A stretch of DNA of 5,845 bases. Source: Deltaproteobacteria bacterium (GTDB lineage: Bacteria; Desulfobacterota; DSM-4660; Desulfatiglandales; HGW-15). Shown in pieces: positions 1 to 4,879 of the stretch. The stretch lies in NCBI GenBank assembly GCA_019307805.1, contig JAFDIX010000208.1:1-5845 (forward strand), written 5' to 3'. Positions within the stretch are counted from its first letter, which is position 1, and each line of letters begins with the position of its first letter. The translations under genes and the position numbers were made by a program. The notes under the pieces were generated by a model that saw only the letters and a list, made by a program, of their open reading frames with translations, was not told the origin of the DNA and searched no databases.

Positions 1-1
1 C

Positions 2-157
2 ATAGCCTCGGTGGGAGTCAGCGTCCTCACCATTGCCACCTCCATATCCAGCGTCTCCTGTGTCATGGAAGGACAGCATCTGGACACCGCCCTGCAGGCC
101 CTTCAAGAGTCCTTTGATGCCACCTTTCAGGTCAAGGAGAGGCCGAAGGACTACTGA
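2..157 (+). CDS. lysC: Aspartate kinase, C-terminal ACT domain (partial, 5' end outside window)
   Basis: Only the last 51 codons and the TGA stop are present; the frame is open to the left edge. The peptide contains IATSISSVSCVM followed by the amphipathic helix HLDTALQALQESFDA, then a short charged tail ending KERPKDY. This matches the strand-helix end of the second ACT domain of aspartokinases, where a Ser-Thr-Ser-rich strand leads into S(V/C)V and then an 'AL..L...F' helix. Aspartate kinase phosphorylates L-aspartate in the first step of lysine, threonine and methionine synthesis, and its ACT domains bind the feedback-inhibiting amino acids. The assignment rests on a short C-terminal fragment. 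Another ACT-domain enzyme is possible, and no catalytic residues are visible. It shares orientation with the downstream kinase operon but is separated from it by about 460 nt of repeats, so co-transcription is not indicated. Confidence 0.6.
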   Translation: MASVGVSVLTIATSISSVSCVMEGQHLDTALQALQESFDATFQVKERPKDY

Positions 158-219
158 TCATTAAAATTTCAAATGCCAAAAATCAAATGACAAATAAACC
201 TCAAATCCCAATAACCAAT

Positions 220-310
220 CGTTCGACCTGGAGGCCCCTCGGCCATGAGACCTGTCGGCGAGCTCAGGTCGTGCCGCTCTGGGTCGAATGACTCTCGACA
301 GGCGACCAAA
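220..310. repeat. Structured asymmetric module inside the composite repeat
   Basis: This GC-rich block is present only on the left side of the composite repeat. It contains nested complementarity: TTCGACC (222-228) pairs with GGTCGAA (282-288), and GACCTG (249-254) pairs with CAGGTC (265-270). A competing pairing exists between CCTGTCG (251-257) and CGACAGG (296-302). The two foldings are mutually exclusive. It has no convincing reading frame. It is probably another repeat-family unit inserted between the outer and middle arms. A structured RNA is possible but unsupported. Confidence 0.45.
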
Positions 311-336
311 AACTGATGAACTCGTAAAAAGTCGTC

Positions 337-356
337 ACCCCGGCGAAAGCCGGGGT
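337..356. repeat. Perfect 8-bp hairpin with GAAA loop (REP-like unit, left copy)
   Basis: ACCCCGGC (337-344), loop GAAA (345-348) and GCCGGGGT (349-356) form a perfect 8-bp stem closed by a GNRA-type tetraloop. It resembles the widespread palindromic intergenic units with the core GGCGAAAGCC. It is not followed by a T-run, so it does not look like a typical intrinsic terminator on the + strand. Confidence 0.75.
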
Positions 357-388
357 CCAAGTCAGTCATAAGTCTCTGAAAACACTGG

Positions 389-408
389 ATTCCGGCTTTC
401 ACCGGAAT
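389..408. repeat. Hairpin, inverted right copy of the REP-like unit
   Basis: ATTCCGG (389-395), loop CTTTCA and CCGGAAT (402-408) form a 7-bp stem. Read on the opposite strand it is the same unit as the hairpin at 337-356. The CC of the left copy is replaced by TT and the paired GG by AA, so both copies keep their stem. On the + strand it is followed by GACAAAAAAAG. On the - strand there is no adjacent T-run. Two units in head-to-head arrangement recall the paired layout of REP/BIME elements. Confidence 0.7.
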
Positions 409-536
409 GACAAAAAAAGATGTTTTTTGACCTTTTACGGGTGCATCAAAACAGACTTTGGAATTTGGATTTTGGGACTTGTTTGTTATTTGGAATTTGT
501 TATTTGGGTTTTACCTTTTTCAAAGGCTTTGCCCTT

Positions 537-548
537 GAACCCGGGTTC
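537..548. promoter_or_regulatory. Perfect 12-bp palindrome upstream of the kinase operon (possible operator)
   Basis: GAACCCGGGTTC is a perfect palindrome lying about 70 nt before the GTG start at 617, in the only stretch of this intergenic region (516-616) not occupied by the composite repeat. Its position would suit an operator for the operon, but a single palindrome is weak evidence and no convincing -35/-10 or -24/-12 pair was found next to it. The remainder of 516-616 shows only the ribosome binding site before 617. Confidence 0.3.
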
Positions 549-616
549 TGCCCTGTGTTACCCTTTTTTGAGAACAGGATGCCCTAGACCTCTCAGTCAA
601 AGGAGCGCCGCCCACA

Positions 617-2161
617 GTGGACACGAAATCCCCTATCATCAATATCGCCCTTGTCGGGGGGAGATATTACTGCAGCGAGGTCCTCGAAAGTACCAACCTG
701 AGTTCCAGCGAAGAGGACCTCAATGCCCGCATAGTGGCTGTTGCTGATCCGGACCCAGAGAGCCCGGGCATGATCCTGGCCCGCCAACAGGGCCTGACCA
801 CTATTGAGGATTACCATGAACTCTATGATCCCCAATATGGCATCGGTCTTTTTATTGTGCTTACCCCTGAACAGCAAGTGCTGGAGGACATCCTCGCAAC
901 ACGCCCCCTTCACATCCGCATCCAGTCATTTCATGTCTTTGAGGTCTTCTGGAAGGCCCTGAGCATCGAGGAACGCAAACTGAGAAAACGTAATCAGGAG
1001 GTGGAGACCATCCTCAACGGCATTCAGGACTTTATCGTGGTTCTGAACCCGGAGCTGGAAATTCTCGAAGTGAACGAGGCTTTCTTCCAAAAAATGGGCT
1101 ACACACCTGAAGAGGTCATCGGTCGAAAATGCTATGAGGTTTTCCACAACATTGACCACCCCTGCGATCAAGACACCATGGTGTGTCCCCACAACGACGT
1201 TATTCGGCACAAGAGACCCGTTCAGCAGATTCGCAAACGCCAGAAAAGAAATGGGGAAGAGCGATACATAGAGGTCTCCACCTTTCCTGTCTGGGAAAAG
1301 GACGGAAAGATATCCAGGTTTGTGGAGATCAGCCGGGATATTACAAAGCGGAAAAAGGAAGAAGAGGAAATCACCCGGCGCCTTGAAGAAATGGTCGAAG
1401 AAAGAACGCTGCAGTTAAAAGAATCCCACGAAAAACTTCTTCACCAGGACCGTATGGCCTCTCTCGGCAAGCTTGCGGCTTCCATCGTTCATGAAATCAA
1501 TAATCCCATCGCCGGCACCCTCAACCTCCTCATGCTCATGAAACGGATAATCCATGAGGGTCCTGTGAAAAAAGAGGAACTGGCTCAATTTGAAGAATTT
1601 CTGGACCTCATGGAGGCGGAAAACAGGCGGATCAGTCGAACGGTCTCCGACCTCCTCTCCTTCTCCAGGCAGGACAAAGTGGAACCCAAGCGGGTCAGCC
1701 TCAATGACTTGATTGAGAAAACCCTGTTCCTCAATTCAAACCTCCTCAAGATCAGCGGCGTCAGGGTGGAAACCCGTCTTCAGGAAAATCTCCCGGACGT
1801 CTTCGGATCGGAAGACCAGCTTCAACAGGCCTTTATGAACTTCATCTCCAATGCTGCAGAGGCGGTTGAGGTCGTTGATGGCGGCATTTTGAAAATAGAG
1901 ACAAGCCTTTCCCCCAGTAACGGAAAGATCACGGTCTCCTTTCAGGATTCAGGTATCGGTATACCGCGGGAAAACATCACAAAACTTTTCGAACCCTTTT
2001 TCACGACTAAAAAAAAGGGCAAGGGGGTCGGGCTCGGGCTCTCAGTCGCCTACGGTATCATTGAAGAGCATGGCGGCTCCATCCAGACGCGATCTGAATT
2101 AAACAAGGGTACGACTTTTAGGGTCCTGCTGCCCCTAAACGGGTTCAATCCTGAAGCATGA
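617..2161 (+). CDS. Soluble PAS sensor histidine kinase with Rossmann-like N-terminal domain
   Basis: A 514-residue NtrB-like kinase starting at GTG, with AGGAG at 601-605. This is the only plausible start, since the frame has a stop at 569-571 and no ATG between. Residues 7-115 look like a nucleotide-binding (GFO/IDH-type) fold: strand IINIALVGG, then VAVADPDPE with an acid ending a second strand, then IGLFIVLTPE. The classic GxGxxG is not intact. A short helix follows, then a PAS domain (about 128-245) with Cys172, Cys183 and Cys190. A coiled coil (about 243-275) leads to the dimerisation domain with H-box HEINNP and phospho-acceptor His292. The ATPase domain shows the N-box (Asn408, Asn412), DSGIGIP from Asp444, FEPFFTTK (458-465) and GKGVGLGLS (468-476). 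No signal peptide or membrane segment is visible, so it should sense a cytoplasmic cue. Its stop overlaps an ATG of the regulator frame (ATGA). The ligand is unknown. Confidence 0.93.
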   Translation: MDTKSPIINIALVGGRYYCSEVLESTNLSSSEEDLNARIVAVADPDPESPGMILARQQGLTTIEDYHELYDPQYGIGLFIVLTPEQQVLEDILATRPLHIRIQSFHVFEVFWKALSIEERKLRKRNQEVETILNGIQDFIVVLNPELEILEVNEAFFQKMGYTPEEVIGRKCYEVFHNIDHPCDQDTMVCPHNDVIRHKRPVQQIRKRQKRNGEERYIEVSTFPVWEKDGKISRFVEISRDITKRKKEEEEITRRLEEMVEERTLQLKESHEKLLHQDRMASLGKLAASIVHEINNPIAGTLNLLMLMKRIIHEGPVKKEELAQFEEFLDLMEAENRRISRTVSDLLSFSRQDKVEPKRVSLNDLIEKTLFLNSNLLKISGVRVETRLQENLPDVFGSEDQLQQAFMNFISNAAEAVEVVDGGILKIETSLSPSNGKITVSFQDSGIGIPRENITKLFEPFFTTKKKGKGVGLGLSVAYGIIEEHGGSIQTRSELNKGTTFRVLLPLNGFNPEA

Positions 2162-2168
2162 CCTCGAT

Positions 2169-2174
2169 GGAGGG
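2169..2174 (+). promoter_or_regulatory. Ribosome binding site deciding the regulator start
   Basis: GGAGGG sits 4 nt before ATG 2179 (5 nt if counted from GGAGG). The upstream ATG at 2158 has no comparable purine run in front of it. This favours initiation at 2179, inside the extended frame, although coupling through the ATGA overlap at 2158-2161 could also operate. Confidence 0.6.
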
Positions 2175-2178
2175 ATAC

Positions 2179-3525
2179 ATGGGTGGTGAAAGTAAAATTC
2201 TCATTGTCGATGATGAACTCATCCTGCGTGAGTCCTTGTCCCGATGGCTTGAGCGGGACGGTCACCGTGTTGAGACGGCCGCCAGTGGTGAAGAAGCCCT
2301 GGATCGATTCAAGGAGACCCGTTATGACATCCTTCTTGTAGACATCAAGATGGAGGGCATAAGCGGTCTGGAGGTCCTCAGGCATGTCAAGGAAAGCGAC
2401 CCGGATGTTGCCGTTGTGATGATTACCGCCTATGGTTCCATTTCCACGGCCATTGAAGCCATGAAAAACGGGGCGTCCGATTATCTCCTCAAACCCTTTG
2501 ACCCTAACGAGCTGGGCGTACTCATTGATAAAATTTCAGAAAGCCAGGCCCAGGCCCTGGAAAACCTCTACCTGAGGGAACAGTTTAAGGAGAGGAGCCA
2601 GTTTGAGAGCATGATCGGTCAATCCCGACCCATGCAGAAAATCTTTGATCTCATTCAAGACGTCGCACCCACCAATTCCACGGTTCTGATCAGTGGTGAG
2701 ACCGGCACGGGAAAAGGCTTGGCAGCAAAGGCCATCCACACCAACAGCCCCTGTTCCGAAGGCCCTTTTGTGACGGTGAACTGCGGCGCCATTCCGGAGC
2801 ACCTCATGGAAAGTGAATTATTCGGTTACCAGAAAGGCGCTTTTACAGATGCCAAAACCACAAAAAGAGGAAGGTTGGAGCTGGCCCACAGGGGGACCCT
2901 ATTTCTTGACGAAATCGGTGAGATCAGCATGCGCATGCAGATAGATCTCCTTCGAGTTCTCGAGGACAGGGTGTTTTACAGGGTGGGTGGTACACAACCC
3001 ATTGAGGCGGAGTTCCGAGTTATTGCCGCCACAAACAGGGATCTTGAGAAGGCCATCAAGGACGGGGTCTTTCGGGAAGATCTCTTTTATCGCCTGAATG
3101 TGATCACCTTTGACATGCCCCCACTCCGTGATCGAAAGGAGGACATCCCTCTCCTGGCGGAACATTTCCTCCATCGTTTCACCAAGGAAACAAACAAGCC
3201 CATTGACGGAATTGCCCGAGAAGCCATTGACGAAATGATGCTCTATGAATGGCCCGGAAATGTCAGGGAGTTGGAGAACGCCGTAGAAAGGGCGGTTGTT
3301 GTGTCAAAGGAACGCAAGATCATCCCCAATGATCTCCCCATTTTCCGTCCCGAGTACTGTTTGGACGCCCCTGGCAAATCACTGATGGAAGTCGAGAAAG
3401 GACACATCTCCCAGGTGTTGCAGGATAACCAATGGAACATCTCAAGGAGTGCTGATATCCTGGGGATCGACCGCTCGACCCTCTATAACAAAATCAAACG
3501 TTACAAACTGCAAAAACCGTCTTGA
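2179..3525 (+). CDS. NtrC-family sigma-54-dependent response regulator
   Basis: From the chosen start this is a 448-residue activator, the usual length for NtrC-type regulators. The receiver domain (1-120) has the acidic pair Asp11-Asp12, phospho-acceptor Asp55, Thr83 and Lys105. The AAA+ domain (about 145-375) has Walker A GETGTGKG (173-180), Walker B LFLDEIGEI (241-249), sensor I AATNR, the arginine region REDLFYRLN and sensor II WPGNVREL (358-365). The sigma-54 contact loop reads GAFTDA (220-225) instead of GAFTGA. A Fis-type helix-turn-helix occupies about 403-445. ATG 2179 was chosen because GGAGGG (2169-2174) lies just upstream of it. In-frame ATGs at 2158, in an ATGA overlap with the kinase stop, and at 2167 are alternatives that would add seven or four residues. 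The regulator is presumably phosphorylated by the adjacent kinase and remodels sigma-54 polymerase at distant promoters. Confidence 0.93.
   Translation: MGGESKILIVDDELILRESLSRWLERDGHRVETAASGEEALDRFKETRYDILLVDIKMEGISGLEVLRHVKESDPDVAVVMITAYGSISTAIEAMKNGASDYLLKPFDPNELGVLIDKISESQAQALENLYLREQFKERSQFESMIGQSRPMQKIFDLIQDVAPTNSTVLISGETGTGKGLAAKAIHTNSPCSEGPFVTVNCGAIPEHLMESELFGYQKGAFTDAKTTKRGRLELAHRGTLFLDEIGEISMRMQIDLLRVLEDRVFYRVGGTQPIEAEFRVIAATNRDLEKAIKDGVFREDLFYRLNVITFDMPPLRDRKEDIPLLAEHFLHRFTKETNKPIDGIAREAIDEMMLYEWPGNVRELENAVERAVVVSKERKIIPNDLPIFRPEYCLDAPGKSLMEVEKGHISQVLQDNQWNISRSADILGIDRSTLYNKIKRYKLQKPS
3522..3525 (+). promoter_or_regulatory. TTGA stop-start overlap coupling regulator and peptidase
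   Basis: The TGA stop of the regulator (3523-3525) shares two bases with the proposed TTG start of the peptidase (3522-3524). No Shine-Dalgarno-like sequence is visible just upstream (the context is CAAAAACCGTC). Terminating ribosomes re-initiating at this overlap would make peptidase output depend on regulator translation. Confidence 0.55.
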
Positions 3526-4109
3526 ACCCCCAACCGGAATATACCATCGCCATTTCCTCCATCGGTGATCTGGACGCGACGCTCTTGCAGCAGGTCAAAA
3601 GGGACATCAAGCAGGTATTTGGCTACCCCGTGGAATTTCACCTCCTTTTAAAGGATGTCAACTTTGCCCTGGACTCGGCGAGACACCAGTACCACTCCAC
3701 AAAAATACTTGAGAAGCTGGACAGCCTCGCCCCTTCCCATGCTGTTAAAGTACTCGCCATAGTTCAAGTGGACCTCTTCATTCCTATTCTGACACATGTC
3801 TTTGGAGAGGCCCAGTTGGGCGGGAAGACCTGCGTCATCTCGACCCATCGTCTTCAGGAGGAAATTTCCCTTGTCGGCGGCTTTAAGACCTTTTGCAAAC
3901 GTGTTTCAAAAGAAGCGGTACATGAACTGGGGCATACCTTCAATCTGCGGCACTGCAAGGAACGAAGCTGCATTATGCACTACTGCCGCACCTTGAGCGA
4001 TGTGGATAGAAAAACCGACCAACTCTGCCGATACTGCACCGTCCTCCTCCAGGACGAACTCAAGAGGCTTCAAAATCACCCTGAGTCCCCACTCCAAAAG
4101 AAGCGATAA
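3522..4109 (+). CDS. amzA: Archaemetzincin-family zinc metallopeptidase
   Basis: A 195-residue protein of normal archaemetzincin length. It begins YTIAISSIGDLD, like the family's N-terminal strand, followed by a helix and VQVDLFIPILTHVFGEA, the usual 'vDl..p....vFG.A' strand. The catalytic stretch starts HELGHTFNLRHC: zinc ligands His134, His138 and His144 with general base Glu135. A second zinc site typical of the family is formed by Cys145, Cys150, Cys169 and Cys172, with the Met-turn Met152 between. The motif HExxHxxGxxH has Asn141 in place of Gly. No signal peptide is seen, so it should act in the cytoplasm. The start is TTG overlapping the regulator stop (TTGA) with no strong ribosome binding site, which suggests translational coupling. 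No nearby ATG would keep the first strand. Archaemetzincins are thought to be aminopeptidase-like, but bacterial substrates are not known to me. Confidence 0.9.
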   Translation: MNPQPEYTIAISSIGDLDATLLQQVKRDIKQVFGYPVEFHLLLKDVNFALDSARHQYHSTKILEKLDSLAPSHAVKVLAIVQVDLFIPILTHVFGEAQLGGKTCVISTHRLQEEISLVGGFKTFCKRVSKEAVHELGHTFNLRHCKERSCIMHYCRTLSDVDRKTDQLCRYCTVLLQDELKRLQNHPESPLQKKR

Positions 4110-4208
4110 AGGGCGGATTCATTCCAGTATAGGAATCCTTGCGCTCGGGGCAAGCGAAGAGTTCAAGGGCATTGCCATTTGAACGACCTATTCTTCATTA
4201 TACTCATA

Positions 4209-4376
4209 AGGTGTCAGCGCTTGTCCGCCTCCGGTGGATTCAGGTGTCAGGCCCTGTGGCAATGAGCTACTATCTTTTTGAAGGGTGGCATAACGTGCTG
4301 GAGGTTGGATTATAATTGATAGCCTAATCCGGGCATTCCGGCATGCACGGTGACCTCCCTGACACCTGACACCTGG
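4209..4376. repeat. Inverted CAGGTGTCAGG / CCTGACACCTG repeat with tandem 7-nt unit
   Basis: AGGTGTCAG occurs at 4209-4217, and CAGGTGTCAGG at 4241-4251. The perfect reverse complement CCTGACACCTG is at 4358-4368 and again, overlapping, at 4365-4375, so the right side is a period-7 tandem of CTGACAC. The inner perfect 11-bp arms are 106 nt apart. The enclosed segment has no coding potential. It could be a small non-autonomous element, a tandem-repeat seed, or a repeat-family relic. Confidence 0.5.
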
Positions 4377-4409
4377 AACCAGTTGGTGCAGAACTATTCT
4401 GTGAGTCAT

Positions 4410-4449
4410 GCCCTCAGGGCTTAGATCAAAGCCGGGCCCTTTGACCCGG
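4410..4449 (-). terminator. Pair of GC-rich hairpins downstream of the small gene (weak terminator candidate)
   Basis: Just past the stop of the small - strand gene, CCGGG (4432-4436) pairs with CCCGG (4445-4449) around an 8-nt loop. Further along, GCCCTCAGGGC (4410-4420) is a second near-perfect palindrome. On the - strand the first hairpin is followed by CTTTGATCT, a poor T-run, so this is only a weak intrinsic terminator. Its position between convergent genes allows it to serve either strand. Confidence 0.3.
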
Positions 4450-4453
4450 ATAT

Positions 4454-4711
4454 TTACATATCGTTAGGATTCTCAGTATCCTTATTAAAAGCCAGATATT
4501 TATAAGCCTCATTAAGCACTAAACTGGCTTTGGGAATGTCATCGGCATCAAGGCTGTTTGTGGATTTCCATTCTCCATCCGCGGTTTTGTATCGTTTTTG
4601 GAAAGAGGCCTTTTTAATTCTCATTTTTCTTCCGTCTTTTGTGGTTATAACATTTTCAAAGATTGCTACCTCGCATGCGCCACATTTAAATCTTTTTTCC
4701 GGCTGTGCCAT
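4454..4711 (-). CDS. Small conserved-looking protein of unknown function (85 aa)
   Basis: The protein starts MAQPEKRFKCGACEV and contains KRYKTADGEWKSTNSLDADD followed by IPKASLVLNEAYKYL. I recognise this layout as resembling a family of small uncharacterised bacterial and archaeal proteins: a short strand-rich N-terminus, a charged 'SY+..dGeW..t.s' segment and a 'dlpKa..vL.kAYeYL' helix. I know of no function. The start at 4711 is chosen because AGGAGG lies at 4721-4726, 9 nt upstream. The frame stays open to 4828, but that extension has no such site and its sequence looks non-coding. A CxxC pair (Cys10, Cys13) sits near the N-terminus where other members, as I remember them, lack it. No signal peptide or membrane segment is visible. 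The gene is monocistronic, convergent with the peptidase and divergent from the glycosyltransferase. Confidence 0.75.
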   Translation of the reverse strand: MAQPEKRFKCGACEVAIFENVITTKDGRKMRIKKASFQKRYKTADGEWKSTNSLDADDIPKASLVLNEAYKYLAFNKDTENPNDM

Positions 4712-4720
4712 CTGTTTTCG

Positions 4721-4726
4721 CCTCCT
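4721..4726 (-). promoter_or_regulatory. Strong ribosome binding site of the small gene
   Basis: Read on the - strand, the full AGGAGG core follows an A-run and precedes ATG 4711 by 9 nt. It fixes the short form of the protein rather than the longer open frame. Confidence 0.7.
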
Positions 4727-4745
4727 TTTTTTATAGGATAACATA

Positions 4746-4758
4746 TACAATGTTTGTA
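4746..4758. promoter_or_regulatory. TACAA-TGT-TTGTA inverted repeat (possible operator of the small gene)
   Basis: Perfect 5-bp arms surround a 3-nt centre, lying 35-47 nt upstream of ATG 4711 on the - strand, where promoter and operator elements would be expected. The arms are short and AT-rich, so chance occurrence is quite possible. Confidence 0.3.
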
Positions 4759-4821
4759 CCATAAGAAGGTGGGGCAGCAAAACATCAGGAATAGCCAAGG
4801 GTTGAGGGGATTTTTCATTGA

Positions 4822-4849
4822 TTGACACTTTGAGGCACAGGCATTAAAT
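4822..4849 (+). promoter_or_regulatory. Candidate sigma-70 promoter toward the glycosyltransferase
   Basis: TTGACA (4822-4827) is a perfect -35 hexamer. TTAAAT (4844-4849), 16 nt downstream, matches the -10 consensus at four of six positions. It points to the gene at 5086 and would give a leader of about 230 nt. The -10 overlaps the GCATTAAATGC palindrome at 4841-4851, a possible operator position. Confidence 0.35.
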
Positions 4850-4879
4850 GCACACAAAATTATGCAATAATGCACAAAC
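4841..4879. repeat. Imperfect direct repeat with GCATT/AATGC palindrome
   Basis: GCATTAAATGCACACAAA (4841-4858) and GCAATAATGCACAAAC (4864-4879) are imperfect direct copies offset by about 22 nt. Both share the core AATGCACA. The first copy contains the inverted repeat GCATT-A-AATGC (4841-4851). The roughly two-turn offset, beside a candidate -10 box, would fit a dimeric regulator binding one face of the DNA. Confidence 0.35.

Larger units (their letters stand above)
163..515. repeat. Nested imperfect inverted repeat (MITE-like or composite intergenic repeat)
   Basis: Three layers face each other around a centre near 372. The outer arms are A-rich on the left (about 163-219, words such as CAAATGACAAATAAA and CAAATCCCAAT) and T-rich on the right (about 454-515, GGATTTTGGG and TTTGTTATTTGG). 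Each is an approximate reverse complement of the other. The middle arms are TGATGAACTCGTAAAAAGTC (314-333) and GACCTTTTACGGGTGCATCA (429-448), which match in 17 of 20 positions after reverse complementing. The inner arms are 334-359 and 386-411, matching in 21 of 26, and each forms its own hairpin. A module at 220-310 has no counterpart on the right. No transposase or coding sequence is inside, and no clear target-site duplication was seen. This could be a non-autonomous mobile element, or several repeat families that accumulated symmetrically. Confidence 0.7.
4110..4453. other. Non-coding convergent intergenic region with repeats
   Basis: This stretch lies between two convergent genes and has no frame that looks like a real protein. 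Just after the peptidase stop there is a weak hairpin, GGATTC (4115-4120) with GAATCC (4133-4138), not followed by a T-run. The middle carries GGTGTCAG/CTGACACC repeats (4209-4376), and the distal end carries two GC-rich hairpins (4410-4449). No strong intrinsic terminator for the + strand operon was found, so termination may be factor-dependent or use the bidirectional hairpins. Confidence 0.5.

Noticed and set aside
231..246. GG-N10-GC spacing resembling a sigma-54 promoter
   Set aside because: The flanking bases do not match TGGCAC...TTGC and it lies inside the structured repeat module.
169..402. Open frame on the - strand containing LDPGFRRGDD
   Set aside because: It is a translation of the composite repeat; peptides with DPGFRRGD are a familiar artefact of the GGCGAAAGCC hairpin family. 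It has no family features and no good ribosome binding site.
314..448. CRISPR-like spaced repeats
   Set aside because: There are only two copies, in inverted rather than direct orientation, and no regular spacer pattern or cas genes.
427..747. Open frame on the + strand overlapping the start of the sensor kinase
   Set aside because: It begins in the repeat and runs out of frame into the kinase coding region; its composition is not protein-like.
4115..4138. Hairpin after the peptidase gene as an intrinsic terminator
   Set aside because: The stem is only 6 bp with a 12-nt loop and there is no T-run after it.
4188..4409. Open frame of 73 codons on the - strand
   Set aside because: It lies across the CTGACAC repeats, lacks a ribosome binding site and shows no recognisable domain.
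4712..4828. N-terminal extension of the small - strand protein to 124 residues
   Set aside because: The AGGAGG site at 4721-4726 serves the internal ATG at 4711, and the extension contains the intergenic inverted repeat and looks non-coding.
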